Under the pieces are notes generated by a model that was not told the origin of the DNA, ran no database searches, and saw nothing but the letters and a program-made list of their open reading frames with translations. Position numbers and translations under genes: made by a program. This document shows positions 15,029 to 23,946 of a stretch of 38,391 nucleotides of DNA, in pieces (positions within the stretch are counted from its first letter, which is position 1; every line of letters begins with the position of its first letter). Origin of the DNA: Enterobacter sichuanensis (lineage in GTDB: Bacteria; Pseudomonadota; Gammaproteobacteria; Enterobacterales; Enterobacteriaceae); the NCBI RefSeq assembly GCF_002939185.1, contig NZ_POVL01000047.1, positions 1 to 38,391 on the forward strand, read 5' to 3'.

Positions 15029-15958
15029 ATGAATTCCATCTTTACTGAAGAGAATTTGCTGGCCTTCACGGCCGCGGCACGTTTCGGCAGCTTCAGCAAG
15101 GCGGCTGCCGAACTGGGCGTGACCACTTCGGCCATCAGTTACACCATTAAGCGGATGGAGACCGGACTGGACGTGGTGCTGTTTGTCCGCAACACGCGCA
15201 GCATTGAGCTGACCGAGTCCGGCTTTTACTTTTATCGCAAAGCGACCGACCTGCTGAATGATTTTCATGCCATCAAGCGCGGAATTGATACCATTTCTCA
15301 GGGCATCGAAGCGCGGGTGCGCATCTGTATTAATCAGCTGTTATACACCCCGCGCCATACCGCGCGGCTGCTGCAGGTGCTGAAAAAGCAGTTTCCTACC
15401 TGCCAGATCACCGTCACCACCGAGGTGTATAACGGCGTCTGGGACTCGATCATTAATAACCAGGCCAATATCGCCATTGGCGCACCGGACACGCTGCTCG
15501 ATGGCGGCGGGATTGATTACACCGAGATCGGCGCCATCCGTTGGGTGTTTGCCATCGCGCCGGAACACCCGCTGGCCTTCGTCCCGGAACCGATAGCGGA
15601 GAGCCAGCTGCGCCTGTATCCCAACATCATGGTGGAAGATACGGCACATACCATTAACAAGAAGGTCGGCTGGCTGCTGCACGGACAGGAGGCGATTCTG
15701 GTGCCGGACTTTAATACCAAATGCCAGTGTCAGATCCTGGGGGAAGGGATAGGATTTTTGCCGGAATATATGGCGCGGGAAGCGGTGGAAGACGGGCTGT
15801 TGGTGACACGACGTATCAATAACCCGCGTCAGGACTCGCGCATGCTGCTCGCCACGCAGCATGCCGCAACCGGCCAGGTCACGCGCTGGATCAAACAGCA
15901 GTTTGGCCCACAGGGCGTGCTGACCGGGATCTACAGCGACTTACTCTGGCGCGCTTAG
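15029..15958 (+). CDS. yahB: LysR family regulator, YahB-like
   Basis: A 309-residue LTTR closely resembling E. coli YahB. The winged helix is at about 1-60 (ENLLAFTAAARFGSFSKAAAELGVTTSAISYTIKRME) and the effector domain at about 90-300. I place the start at 15029 (MNSIFTEEN) because CTGGAG precedes it and it agrees with YahB; the open frame extends 63 codons upstream without such a site. It is divergent from the yahD-yahF-yahG-permease-yahI-yahJ operon and is its probable activator. Its stop overlaps the convergent yqaE stop. Confidence 0.9.
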   Translation: MNSIFTEENLLAFTAAARFGSFSKAAAELGVTTSAISYTIKRMETGLDVVLFVRNTRSIELTESGFYFYRKATDLLNDFHAIKRGIDTISQGIEARVRICINQLLYTPRHTARLLQVLKKQFPTCQITVTTEVYNGVWDSIINNQANIAIGAPDTLLDGGGIDYTEIGAIRWVFAIAPEHPLAFVPEPIAESQLRLYPNIMVEDTAHTINKKVGWLLHGQEAILVPDFNTKCQCQILGEGIGFLPEYMAREAVEDGLLVTRRINNPRQDSRMLLATQHAATGQVTRWIKQQFGPQGVLTGIYSDLLWRA

Positions 15959-16113
15959 CTTTTGCTTTGTACCCAAAACGCGTGAATGAGGCCGGGGAAG
16001 TAGCCCAGCAGCGTCAGAAGAATGTTGATGATAAACGCCCAGCCAAACCCTTTGCCCAACAGAACGCCCAGCGGCGGCAACAGGATGGTAAAAACAATAC
16101 GCCAAAAACCCAT
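15955..16113 (-). CDS. yqaE: YqaE, Pmp3-family small membrane protein
   Basis: A 52-residue protein (MGFWRIVFTILLPPLGVLLGKGFGWAFIINILLTLLG...), almost identical to E. coli YqaE. It has two membrane helices of the Pmp3/UPF0057 family, thought to affect membrane potential or stress tolerance. The start at 16113 matches the family; the open frame runs 15 codons further upstream. A CpxR-type box lies about 95 bp upstream of the start. Its 3' end overlaps yahB by 4 bp in convergent orientation, so the accessory yah block is joined directly to the core genome here. Confidence 0.95.
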   Translation of the reverse strand: MGFWRIVFTILLPPLGVLLGKGFGWAFIINILLTLLGYFPGLIHAFWVQSKS

Positions 16114-16207
16114 AAAAACTCCGTGCAAGCTAATCCATTGAAAATAATAAAAGAACACCCTCTAAGCGTAGTCAGTTTATCGGTCTGCGCCAGTTCCATG
16201 CCTCGCT

Positions 16208-16222
16208 TTTACCCTCTTTTAC
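16208..16222 (-). promoter_or_regulatory. CpxR box upstream of yqaE
   Basis: On the minus strand the sequence reads GTAAA-AGAGG-GTAAA, an exact match to the CpxR consensus GTAAA-N5-GTAAA. yqaE is known as a Cpx-regulated gene in E. coli. The box lies between the divergent yqaE and ygaV genes, closer to ygaV's promoter, so an effect on ygaV is also possible. Confidence 0.75.
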
Positions 16223-16226
16223 GCTT

Positions 16227-16255
16227 TTGACACTGGCTTAATGCCCGCAATTACT
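16227..16255 (+). promoter_or_regulatory. Probable sigma70 promoter of ygaV
   Basis: A perfect -35 TTGACA (16227-16232) is followed after 17 bp by a weak ATTACT (16250-16255). Transcription would begin within the adjacent palindrome, so a bound repressor would block it. Confidence 0.45.
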
Positions 16256-16286
16256 TTAGCATTACCTTAATTAAGTAAATGCTAAA
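16255..16286. promoter_or_regulatory. YgaV operator palindrome
   Basis: A 32-bp dyad centred at 16270/16271: arms begin TTTAGCATT and end AATGCTAAA around a CTTAATTAAG centre, with 14 of 16 positions complementary. It ends 5 bp before the ygaV ATG. YgaV represses its own operon in E. coli, and this is the obvious operator. Confidence 0.75.
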
Positions 16287-16291
16287 TTATC

Positions 16292-16591
16292 ATGACTGAA
16301 CTCGAACAGCTTCAGGCCAGCGCAGAGCAGGCCGCCACCCTTTTAAAAGCGATGAGCAATCCACGCAGGCTGCTGATCCTCTGCACACTCTGTGGCGCGC
16401 CGGGGACCAGCGCAGGCGAACTGGCCCGCGCGACCGGCCTTAGCGCCTCTGCCACGTCGCAGCATCTGGCGCGTATGCGTGAAGAGGGTCTGATCGACAG
16501 CACCCGCGACGCGCAGCGCATTCTCTATTTCATTAAAAACGATGCGGTGCATCAGCTCATCAGCACCCTGAAAACCGTTTATTGTCCGTAA
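16292..16591 (+). CDS. ygaV: YgaV, ArsR-family sulfide/redox-responsive repressor
   Basis: A 99-residue winged-helix protein: helix-turn-helix TSAGELARATGLSASATSQHLARMREEGLI and wing RDAQRILYFIK. Cysteines at about 31, 34 and 98 (CTLCG; YCP end) fit the BigR/SqrR/YgaV subgroup, which senses persulfide through cysteine cross-linking rather than binding metals. It regulates ygaP, 9 bp downstream. No Shine-Dalgarno sequence precedes the ATG, because the operator occupies that space; translation may be leaderless or inefficient. Confidence 0.93.
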   Translation: MTELEQLQASAEQAATLLKAMSNPRRLLILCTLCGAPGTSAGELARATGLSASATSQHLARMREEGLIDSTRDAQRILYFIKNDAVHQLISTLKTVYCP

Positions 16592-16600
16592 GGAGCCGCC

Positions 16601-17122
16601 ATGTCACTTCCTCTGATTTCACCTCAACAGGCCAGCGCGCGCGTCGCAGAAGGGGCAAAACTGATTGATATCCGTGATGCCGACGAATACGCCCGCGAGC
16701 ATATTCCTGTCGCCCAGTCCGTGCCGCTGGATACCTTGCCTGCAGGGCTTAAAGCCGGGGCCGGTGACACGATAATTTTCCACTGCCAGTCCGGTGCCCG
16801 GACCTCGGGGAATGCCGATCGCCTTGCCCGGGCAGCCTCGCCCGCTCAGGCATTTGTGATCGAAGGGGGGATTCAGGGCTGGAAGCAGGCCGGGCTGCAG
16901 ACCGTCGAAGACAGATCCCAGCCGCTGCCGCTGATGCGTCAGGTGCAGATTGCCGCCGGGCTGCTCATTCTGTGCGGCGTGGTGCTGGGCTATAGCGTCT
17001 CCGGCGGCTTTTTCCTGCTCAGCGGTTTTGTCGGAGCCGGGCTGCTGTTCGCCGGTGTGACGGGCTTTTGCGGTATGGCGAGACTGCTCAGGGTGATGCC
17101 CTGGAACCGGCGTACCTCGTAA
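16601..17122 (+). CDS. ygaP: YgaP, membrane-anchored rhodanese
   Basis: A 173-residue protein with an N-terminal rhodanese domain (about 5-105), the active-site loop CQSGART with catalytic Cys62, then two C-terminal membrane helices (about 113-160, with [16 protein letters not shown] and [19 protein letters not shown]). It transfers sulfane sulfur (thiosulfate to cyanide in vitro) and is anchored in the inner membrane facing the cytoplasm. It is expressed with ygaV and switched on by sulfide. Length and architecture match E. coli YgaP (174 aa). Confidence 0.95.
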   Translation: MSLPLISPQQASARVAEGAKLIDIRDADEYAREHIPVAQSVPLDTLPAGLKAGAGDTIIFHCQSGARTSGNADRLARAASPAQAFVIEGGIQGWKQAGLQTVEDRSQPLPLMRQVQIAAGLLILCGVVLGYSVSGGFFLLSGFVGAGLLFAGVTGFCGMARLLRVMPWNRRTS

Positions 17123-17201
17123 TCCGTCATCGGTGAAATACGCTGTACCCGACGTCATACGTGGGCTAAGGTGAAGATCGCTAAAACGATGAGGAGGTTC
17201 T

Positions 17202-17381
17202 ATGTTTGCTGTCGGTGATTATGTACAACCGCGTCAGGGCGGGCCAAAACTGAAAGTGCTCGACGTGAAGGGGGATAGCATTGTGGCGGTGCAGGCCAGC
17301 AATGAAGAGGGTGAGAAATTTACCCTGAAAGCAGCAGAGGTCGTGCTGTATAGCGAAGAAGGTGATTTCGGCGTCTGCTAA
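17202..17381 (+). CDS. Small DUF2158 (YodC-like) protein
   Basis: A 59-residue ORF starting MFAVGDYVQPRQGGPKLKVLDV and ending at the TAA at 17379-17381, preceded by a strong GAGGAGG site eight bases upstream. The VGDxVxxxxGGPxxxV pattern is the mark of the YodC/DUF2158 family, small beta-rich proteins of unknown function. It lies between ygaP and the convergent stpA and shares a terminator hairpin with stpA. E. coli K-12 has no counterpart at this position that I recall. Confidence 0.8.
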   Translation: MFAVGDYVQPRQGGPKLKVLDVKGDSIVAVQASNEEGEKFTLKAAEVVLYSEEGDFGVC

Positions 17382-17389
17382 ACAGACAT

Positions 17390-17411
17390 CCGGGCGGACG
17401 CTTCCGCCCGG
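17390..17411. terminator. Bidirectional hairpin between DUF2158 gene and stpA
   Basis: CCGGGCGG (17390-17397) and CCGCCCGG (17404-17411) form a perfect 8-bp stem with a 6-nt loop, placed 8 bp after each of the two convergent stop codons. T tracts are poor on both sides. Confidence 0.6.
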
Positions 17412-17419
17412 CTCACGGA

Positions 17420-17824
17420 TTAGATCAGAAAATCATCCAGTGATTTACCGTTAGCCAGCGCGCTGGCAATAGGCTTCGGCGTGCGGCCCTGGCCGGTCCA
17501 CGTTTTCTCTTCACCGTTCTGGTCAATAAAGCGATATTTCGCTTCACGCGGTTTACGTTTTTTCACCGTTTTACCCGCCAGCGCCCGTTCAGAGTTCAGC
17601 AGTTCGGTTGGAGAAATACCATCGGCTTTCATCAGTTCCAGCAGGGCATTAATTTTTTCCTGCTGCTCAGCGCGCTGCTGTTCTAATTCCGCCAGCTCAC
17701 TACGTTTCTCTTCGGCAACGACCCTGACCTTTTCCAGCATTTCCTCAAGAACGTCCAGGGATAATTCACGCGCCATGGCGCGCAGAGTTCGGATATTATT
17801 AAGATTCTGTAACGTCAAAGACAT
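17420..17824 (-). CDS. stpA: StpA, H-NS paralogue and RNA chaperone
   Basis: A 134-residue nucleoid protein. The N-terminal oligomerisation helices (about 1-65, with LEEMLEKVRVVAEEKRSEL) are followed by a linker and the C-terminal AT-hook-like DNA-binding domain with TWTGQGRTPKPI (108-119). It silences AT-rich and horizontally acquired DNA with H-NS and acts as an RNA chaperone. I place the start at 17824 (MSLTLQNLNNIR) as in E. coli StpA; an upstream in-frame start adds 14 unlike residues. The order ygaP-stpA-alaE is conserved. The sequence is StpA-like rather than Hns-like (KTVKKRKPREAKY). Confidence 0.93.
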   Translation of the reverse strand: MSLTLQNLNNIRTLRAMARELSLDVLEEMLEKVRVVAEEKRSELAELEQQRAEQQEKINALLELMKADGISPTELLNSERALAGKTVKKRKPREAKYRFIDQNGEEKTWTGQGRTPKPIASALANGKSLDDFLI

Positions 17825-18317
17825 ATTATTTGAAAACCTTTTCTTTGGGGTAAATAGATAAATCACCGAAAGAATAATTCATTTCAGTGAAAATATCTAC
17901 CCACGGGTCCGCTCTGTCAATAATGCCAATACCTTTATATGTCACCCTTTATATTATCATATCCGGTTTGCGGGTTATGTTTTCATTGACCTCTGACCCA
18001 CTATAAATGGTCAACCTTAAGCCAAATTACAGCATTCCGTGCCACCCGGAACGACACTTATACACACGTCAGCACCACCACCAATAACCAATTGTTTTTA
18101 AATAAAAAAATATTAAGCGGGACAGATTATAACGAACCGGTCAAAAAACAATCATTTTTAGAGAATTTTGTGGACAAAACGCGATTAAATAAAAATTAAT
18201 CACTAGTTGTTAGTTCAAACACAGAGATATACGCTATACACGTCAAACAAACCAACCTAAAGCACTATACGCTGCGGGAAAATCGTTTCTTTTGTGTTCT
18301 TCTCAAGGAGTTCAGCC
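17825..18317. other. AT-rich divergent region stpA-alaE
   Basis: A 493-bp gene-free region. It is strongly AT-rich, with A and T tracts around 18090-18200, as expected for a promoter region silenced by H-NS/StpA. It contains GACC-type repeats near 17990-18013 on the stpA side, and TATACG/TATACA -10-like hexamers near 18228-18240 on the alaE side. No open frame with a ribosome site was found. Confidence 0.55.
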
Positions 18318-18767
18318 ATGTTCTCACCGCAATCACGCCTGCGCCATGCGGTAGCGGATACTTTCGCGATGGTTGTCTACTGTTCCGTCGTGAACATGCT
18401 GATTGAAATATTCCTCTCCGGAATGACCTTTGAGCAGTCACTTTCCTCTCGTCTGGTGGCAATCCCGGTCAATATTATTATTGCCTGGCCTTACGGTTTA
18501 TACCGCGATGCGGTAATGCGTCTTGCGCGGCGACTCAGCCCCGCAGGCTGGGTGAAAAACCTGGCAGACGTTCTGGCGTATGTGACCTTCCAGTCTCCAG
18601 TTTACGTGGCCATTCTGCTGGCGGTGGGCGCGGACTGGCACCAGATCGCGGCGGCGGTCAGCTCAAATATTGTGATTTCAATGCTGATGGGGGCGGTGTA
18701 TGGCTATTTTCTCGACTACTGTCGCCGCCTGTTTAGGGTCAGCCAGTACAGCCAGGCAAAAGCGTGA
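18318..18767 (+). CDS. alaE: AlaE, L-alanine exporter
   Basis: A 149-residue inner-membrane protein with four hydrophobic helices: [18 protein letters not shown] (about 16-33), [39 protein letters not shown] and [19 protein letters not shown]. It exports L-alanine using the proton gradient (formerly YgaW) and is induced by alanine and Lrp in E. coli. I place the start at 18318, preceded by AAGGAG; an earlier in-frame GTG-type start at 18294 lacks such a site. It is the only member of its family here and sits in the conserved stpA-alaE-ygaC order. Confidence 0.95.
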   Translation: MFSPQSRLRHAVADTFAMVVYCSVVNMLIEIFLSGMTFEQSLSSRLVAIPVNIIIAWPYGLYRDAVMRLARRLSPAGWVKNLADVLAYVTFQSPVYVAILLAVGADWHQIAAAVSSNIVISMLMGAVYGYFLDYCRRLFRVSQYSQAKA

Positions 18768-18773
18768 TGTGAA

Positions 18774-18795
18774 GCGACTGGCGCACGCCAGTCGC
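18774..18795. terminator. Bidirectional terminator alaE/ygaC
   Basis: GCGACTGGC (18774-18782) and GCCAGTCGC (18787-18795) form a perfect 9-bp stem with a 4-nt loop between the convergent alaE and ygaC stops. The T content after the stem is modest (AAGTTTAC on the plus strand). Confidence 0.65.
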
Positions 18796-18799
18796 AAGT

Positions 18800-19144
18800 T
18801 TACTGTACGTCGCCAAACAGGCCTTTCAAAAACCGTTCCAGCGCCATACGCGAGCTGAAGCCATGCGGAATACCATAATGCTCATGCGTCTCGCCGCCTA
18901 AATAGAGCGGGAATTGCTGATAATGATCGCAGGTTTTAATATCCGAGGCTGGCTCAGCAAATGACAAACTTCTGTCTTTCAGCGTCGGGTGAATAATGAG
19001 AGCGGTACGTCCCATTCTTGCTTCACGATTAACGTAAACGTAATTCTCGCCGCGGCGATAACCATACGCTTTTGGTGTCACCTCATCCATGGTGAATCCC
19101 TCTTTTTCAAGAACGCGCGCCACCTCATCAGGTCGTAAATACAT
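18800..19144 (-). CDS. ygaC: YgaC, DUF2002 family protein
   Basis: A 114-residue cytoplasmic protein highly similar to E. coli YgaC ([17 protein letters not shown]..., [47 protein letters not shown]). The family (DUF2002) has a known compact alpha/beta structure but no assigned function; the E. coli gene is reported to respond to Fur. I see no convincing Fur box in the short upstream region. It lies between alaE (convergent) and ygaM (divergent), as in E. coli. Confidence 0.93.
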   Translation of the reverse strand: MYLRPDEVARVLEKEGFTMDEVTPKAYGYRRGENYVYVNREARMGRTALIIHPTLKDRSLSFAEPASDIKTCDHYQQFPLYLGGETHEHYGIPHGFSSRMALERFLKGLFGDVQ

Positions 19145-19304
19145 ATCTTTTCCTCGTTATCTTTTCCTGCCCGGCAACCTTACAGTATTCAGCATTAGCA
19201 GGGCTTTCAGAATAGTCCATAAACTGCCGGATAACGCGTGATGCGCTTCAGATATTAAATTTCTGAACTAAACTGAACGGGAACACAAGATTACGGAGGA
19301 ACGT

Positions 19305-19631
19305 ATGTTTAACAGACCGAACCGAAACGATATTAATGACGACGCGCAGGATATTCGTAATGATGTCAGCCAATTAGCGGATTCGCTGGAAGAGGTGCTG
19401 AAATCCTGGGGAAGTGGCGCGAAGGACGAAGCGGATGCGGCTAAACGTAAGGCTCAGTCTCTGCTCCGTGAAACCCGTGCGCGTCTGAACGGACGTACCC
19501 GTACGACTCAGGCGGCCTGCGATGCGGTCAGCTGCGCAACCACCTTCGTGCGCGAGAAACCGCTCTGCACGCTGGGCACGGTGGCGGCAGTCGGGATCTT
19601 CGTCGGAGCCCTGCTTAGCCTGCGTAAATAA
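19305..19631 (+). CDS. ygaM: YgaM, DUF883/ElaB-YqjD family membrane-anchored protein
   Basis: A 108-residue protein with a hydrophilic helical N-terminus (about 10-65, DDAQDIRNDVSQLADSLEEVLKSWG) and a C-terminal membrane helix (about 88-105, LCTLGTVAAVGIFVGALLSLR). This is the layout of the ElaB/YqjD/YgaM group, C-tail-anchored proteins made in stationary phase that bind ribosomes at the inner membrane (shown for YqjD). A good GGAGG precedes the ATG. A strong intrinsic terminator follows. Confidence 0.92.
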   Translation: MFNRPNRNDINDDAQDIRNDVSQLADSLEEVLKSWGSGAKDEADAAKRKAQSLLRETRARLNGRTRTTQAACDAVSCATTFVREKPLCTLGTVAAVGIFVGALLSLRK

Positions 19632-19652
19632 CGCCTTGTGAGTTGTTTTTCT

Positions 19653-19684
19653 GCCCCGGTGGCCAGCGGCTACCGGGGCTTTTC
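19653..19684 (+). terminator. Intrinsic terminator after ygaM
   Basis: GCCCCGGT (19653-19660) pairs with ACCGGGGC (19672-19679), and the stem is followed by TTTTCTTT. This is a classic Rho-independent terminator. Confidence 0.9.
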
Positions 19685-19764
19685 TTTGCCCGAACGCCTG
19701 AAAAACCCGTACAGTCCGCCCTGCCCCGCTGTGCTCATCACAGGGGCGATATCAATCTAAATTT

Positions 19765-19812
19765 CCCATATCTTGTATGGTTGAAAGTTAAGACAACTAC
19801 ATCTAGTATTCC
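19765..19812 (+). promoter_or_regulatory. Tandem NrdR boxes upstream of nrdHIEF
   Basis: Two related sites centred on ATCTTGTAT (19770-19778) and ATCTAGTAT (19801-19809) lie exactly 31 bp apart, three helical turns, the usual spacing of paired NrdR boxes. NrdR with ATP/dATP represses all ribonucleotide reductase operons. The boxes are 75-120 bp upstream of nrdH. Confidence 0.75.
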
Positions 19813-19883
19813 TTTTAGCAAGAGACACACAACCTGACGCGATGATTCGCGCCGCTCTCTCATTTTAAATGGAAATACGAATC

Positions 19884-20123
19884 ATGAGCATTATTATTTA
19901 CACACGTAACGATTGTGTTCAGTGCCACGCCACAAAACGTGCGATGGAAAGCCGTGGGGTGGCTTTTGAAATGGTGAATATTGACCAGCAGCCCGAGGCC
20001 GCCGACACCCTGCGCGCGCAGGGGTTCCGTCAGCTTCCGGTCGTTGTCGCCGGGGAGCTTAGCTGGTCTGGTTTCCGCCCGGACATGATCAACCGCCTGA
20101 GCGCGCAGGCCGTCCGGGCATGA
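19884..20123 (+). CDS. nrdH: NrdH, glutaredoxin-like redoxin
   Basis: A 79-residue redoxin (E. coli 81) with the CVQC active site at residues 11-14 and the WSGFRPD motif near the C-terminus that sets thioredoxin-like specificity. It reduces NrdE using thioredoxin reductase. I place the start at 19884 to match the family; an ATG five codons earlier is also in frame, and neither has a strong ribosome site. The stop overlaps nrdI by 4 bp. First gene of the class Ib RNR operon. Confidence 0.95.
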   Translation: MSIIIYTRNDCVQCHATKRAMESRGVAFEMVNIDQQPEAADTLRAQGFRQLPVVVAGELSWSGFRPDMINRLSAQAVRA

Positions 20124-20530
20124 GTGGGCTGGTTTTCTTCTCCAGCAGCTCGGAAAACACGCTTCGTTTTATTGAGCGCGTCGGGCTGCCTGCGGTGCGC
20201 ATTCCGCTCAACGAGCGGGAGCGCATCCGGGTAGAGGAACCGTACATTCTGGTAGTGCCGAGCTATGGCGGCGGCGGCACGGCGGGGGCCGTTCCCCGTC
20301 AGGTGATCCGCTTTCTCAACGATCCTCATAACCGCGGGCTGATCCGCGGCGTGATTGCGGCGGGCAACCGCAATTTCGGCGATGCCTTTGGCCGCGCCGG
20401 GGATGTCATCTCTCAAAAATGCGGCGTGCCGTATCTCTATCGCTTCGAGCTCATGGGGACACAACAGGACGTCGAAAACGTGCGTAAAGGAGTGAACGAA
20501 TTTTGGCAACGACAACCGCAGAACGGGTAA
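20120..20530 (+). CDS. nrdI: NrdI, flavodoxin-like activator of NrdF
   Basis: A 136-residue flavodoxin-like protein with the FMN loops FFSSSSENT (6-14) and [13 protein letters not shown]. Reduced NrdI supplies superoxide to build the dimanganese-tyrosyl radical cofactor of NrdF. The start overlaps nrdH by 4 bp, and its 3' end overlaps nrdE by 28 bp. Confidence 0.96.
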   Translation: MSGLVFFSSSSENTLRFIERVGLPAVRIPLNERERIRVEEPYILVVPSYGGGGTAGAVPRQVIRFLNDPHNRGLIRGVIAAGNRNFGDAFGRAGDVISQKCGVPYLYRFELMGTQQDVENVRKGVNEFWQRQPQNG

Positions 20531-22647
20531 TTCAGGCGACGCCGGATTACCACGCATTAAACGCAATGCTTAACCTCTACGATCGTCAGGGGCGCATTCA
20601 GTTCGGGAAAGATCGCGAGGCGGTGGACGCCTTTTTTGCCGCCCATGTGCGGCCCAACAGCGTGACCTTTGCGAGCCAGAATGAGCGCCTCGACTATCTG
20701 ATCAAAGAGGGCTACTACGACGCACGCGTCCTGTCCCGCTATCAACGCCCCTTCGTTGTGAAGCTTTTTGAACGCGCGCACGCCAGCGGTTTTCGTTTCC
20801 AGACCTTCCTTGGTGCATGGAAGTACTACACCAGCTACACCCTGAAAACCTTTGACGGTAAACGCTACCTGGAAAGCTTTGAAGATCGCGTAGTGATGGT
20901 GGCGTTGACGCTGGCGCAGGGTGATGAAGCGCTGGCGCAACGGCTAAGCGATGAGATCCTCTCCGGGCGCTTCCAGCCCGCCACGCCAACCTTCCTCAAC
21001 TGCGGCAAGGCCCAGCGCGGCGAGCTGGTCTCCTGCTTCCTGCTGCGCATTGAAGACAATATGGAGTCAATTGGCCGCGCGGTGAATTCAGCGCTACAGC
21101 TTTCCAAACGTGGCGGCGGCGTGGCGTTTTTGCTCTCTAACCTGCGTGAAGCCGGGGCGCCGATCAAGCGCATCGAAAACCAGTCCTCCGGGGTGATCCC
21201 GGTGATGAAGATGCTGGAAGATGCCTTCTCCTATGCCAACCAGCTTGGCGCGCGTCAGGGTGCAGGCGCGGTTTACCTGCATGCGCACCATCCGGATATT
21301 CTGCGGTTTCTGGATACCAAACGCGAAAACGCCGACGAAAAAATCCGTATCAAAACCCTGTCGCTGGGGGTGGTGATCCCGGATATCACCTTCCGGCTTG
21401 CCAAAGAGAATGCTGAGATGGCGCTCTTCTCGCCGTATGACATCGAGCGAATTTACGGCAAAGCCTTTGGCGATGTGGCCATCAGCGAGCGCTACGACGA
21501 ACTGGTGGCCGACGATCGTATTCGCAAAAAATATATCAACGCCCGCGATTTCTTCCAGCGGCTTGCCGAAATTCAGTTTGAGTCCGGCTATCCGTACATC
21601 ATGTACGAGGACACGGTGAACCGCGCCAACCCGATTGCCGGGCGCATCAACATGAGCAACCTGTGCTCGGAGATTTTGCAGGTCAACAGCGCGTCAACCT
21701 ACGATGAGAACCTCGACTACGCGGAGATCGGCAAGGATATCTCCTGTAACCTCGGGTCGCTGAATATTGCCCATACCATGGATTCCCCCGACTTTGGCCG
21801 CACGGTGGAGACGGCCATTCGCGGCCTGACGGCGGTGTCGGACATGAGCCACATCCGCAGCGTGCCGTCCATTGAAGCAGGTAACGCCGCGTCGCACGCT
21901 ATCGGACTTGGGCAGATGAACCTGCACGGCTATCTGGCGCGGGAAGGCATTGCCTACGGCAGCCCGGAAGCGCTGGATTTCACCAATCTCTATTTTTACA
22001 CCATCACCTGGCATGCGCTGCACACCTCGATGATGCTGGCGCGCGAGCGTAACCAGCGCTTCGCGGGCTTTGAGCACTCCCGCTACGCCAGCGGGGAGTA
22101 TTTCAGCCAATACCTGGAAGGCGACTGGCAGCCGAAAACAGCGCGAGTGCGTGAGCTGTTTGCCCGCGCCGGGATCGTCCTGCCGACGCGCGAAATGTGG
22201 CAGCAGTTGCGAGATGACGTGATGCGTTACGGCATCTATAACCAGAACCTGCAGGCGGTGCCGCCAACCGGGTCTATCTCCTACATCAACCACGCCACGT
22301 CGAGCATTCACCCGATTGTGTCAAAAATAGAGATCCGCAAGGAAGGCAAAACCGGGCGCGTTTACTATCCTGCCCCGTTTATGACCAATGAGAACCTGGC
22401 GCTGTATCAGGACGCGTACGAGATCGGCCCGGAGAAAATCATCGATACCTACGCCGAGGCGACAAAACATGTGGATCAGGGGCTGTCGCTGACGCTCTTC
22501 TTCCCGGACACCGCCACCACGCGAGATATCAATAAAGCGCAGATCTACGCCTGGAAAAAAGGCATTAAAACGCTCTACTACATTCGCCTGCGCCAGCTTG
22601 CGCTGGAAGGCACCGAAATTGAAGGCTGCGTGTCCTGCGCGCTGTAA
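20503..22647 (+). CDS. nrdE: NrdE, class Ib ribonucleoside-diphosphate reductase alpha subunit
   Basis: A 714-residue catalytic subunit, the same length as E. coli NrdE. The N-terminus [11 protein letters not shown] starts at TTG (20503) inside nrdI, with AAAGGAG 11 bases upstream. Redox-active cysteines are visible in TFLNCGK and NLCSEIL, with the radical-site region beside [10 protein letters not shown] and the C-terminal shuttle pair EGCVSCAL (709, 712). The short N-terminus lacks the ATP-cone of class Ia enzymes, so there is no dATP inhibition. It converts NDPs to dNDPs under manganese-rich, iron-poor or oxidative conditions. It is 9 bp from nrdF. Confidence 0.97.
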   Translation: MATTTAERVIQATPDYHALNAMLNLYDRQGRIQFGKDREAVDAFFAAHVRPNSVTFASQNERLDYLIKEGYYDARVLSRYQRPFVVKLFERAHASGFRFQTFLGAWKYYTSYTLKTFDGKRYLESFEDRVVMVALTLAQGDEALAQRLSDEILSGRFQPATPTFLNCGKAQRGELVSCFLLRIEDNMESIGRAVNSALQLSKRGGGVAFLLSNLREAGAPIKRIENQSSGVIPVMKMLEDAFSYANQLGARQGAGAVYLHAHHPDILRFLDTKRENADEKIRIKTLSLGVVIPDITFRLAKENAEMALFSPYDIERIYGKAFGDVAISERYDELVADDRIRKKYINARDFFQRLAEIQFESGYPYIMYEDTVNRANPIAGRINMSNLCSEILQVNSASTYDENLDYAEIGKDISCNLGSLNIAHTMDSPDFGRTVETAIRGLTAVSDMSHIRSVPSIEAGNAASHAIGLGQMNLHGYLAREGIAYGSPEALDFTNLYFYTITWHALHTSMMLARERNQRFAGFEHSRYASGEYFSQYLEGDWQPKTARVRELFARAGIVLPTREMWQQLRDDVMRYGIYNQNLQAVPPTGSISYINHATSSIHPIVSKIEIRKEGKTGRVYYPAPFMTNENLALYQDAYEIGPEKIIDTYAEATKHVDQGLSLTLFFPDTATTRDINKAQIYAWKKGIKTLYYIRLRQLALEGTEIEGCVSCAL

Positions 22648-23614
<967 letters not shown>

Positions 23615-23616
<2 letters not shown>

Positions 23617-23634
23617 TGAACGCTAACGTTCGTT
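23615..23634 (+). terminator. Weak terminator after nrdF
   Basis: AATGAACG (23615-23622) and CGTTCGTT (23627-23634) form an 8-bp stem with one G-T pair and a CTAA loop, overlapping the nrdF stop and followed by AATTTAATAT. The stem is short, so some readthrough toward proV is possible. Confidence 0.5.
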
Positions 23635-23946
23635 AATTTAATATAAACCCAACATTTTTCTCTCGAATATTTACAAAGCGACTACACTGTCATTTCCACG
23701 TCATATTCGCCTGAATCGTCATGTTCAGGCGAAATTCCCCGATGCCGCAGCAAAAAATTGAGAAAAATTCAAACCACGCTCAGCCCTTTACTCATGGGAA
23801 ATTCAGCCGTTTCGCTGACCTGAAAATTCACGTCATAAGCAAACACAGGGTTGTCTCAGATTCTCAGTATGTTAGGGTTATGCCCGTTAACAATTTACCA
23901 TGGTAATCATATCGACATAAACAAATAACAGGACACTCTCTATTGC
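23617..23946 (+). other. nrdF-proV intergenic region with perfect hairpin
   Basis: A 330-bp control region. TTCGCCTGAA (23706-23715) and TTCAGGCGAA (23724-23733) form a perfect 10-bp stem with an 8-nt loop, followed by ATTCCCC. It could be the main end of nrd transcripts or a structure in transcripts from an upstream proU promoter. AT-rich DNA around 23634-23670 suits H-NS binding, known for proU. The main promoter lies at 23851-23878. Confidence 0.55.
23851..23878 (+). promoter_or_regulatory. proU osmoregulated promoter (P2-like)
   Basis: A -35 TTGTCT (23851-23856), a 16-bp spacer and a -10 TAGGGT (23873-23878) reproduce the known E. coli proU main promoter almost base for base. Transcription would start near 23885, giving a leader of about 60 nt. 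Confidence 0.8.

Noticed and set aside
23721..23906. Small plus-strand ORF in the proU control region
   Set aside because: It spans the proU promoter and the upstream hairpin, has no ribosome site and no known relative.
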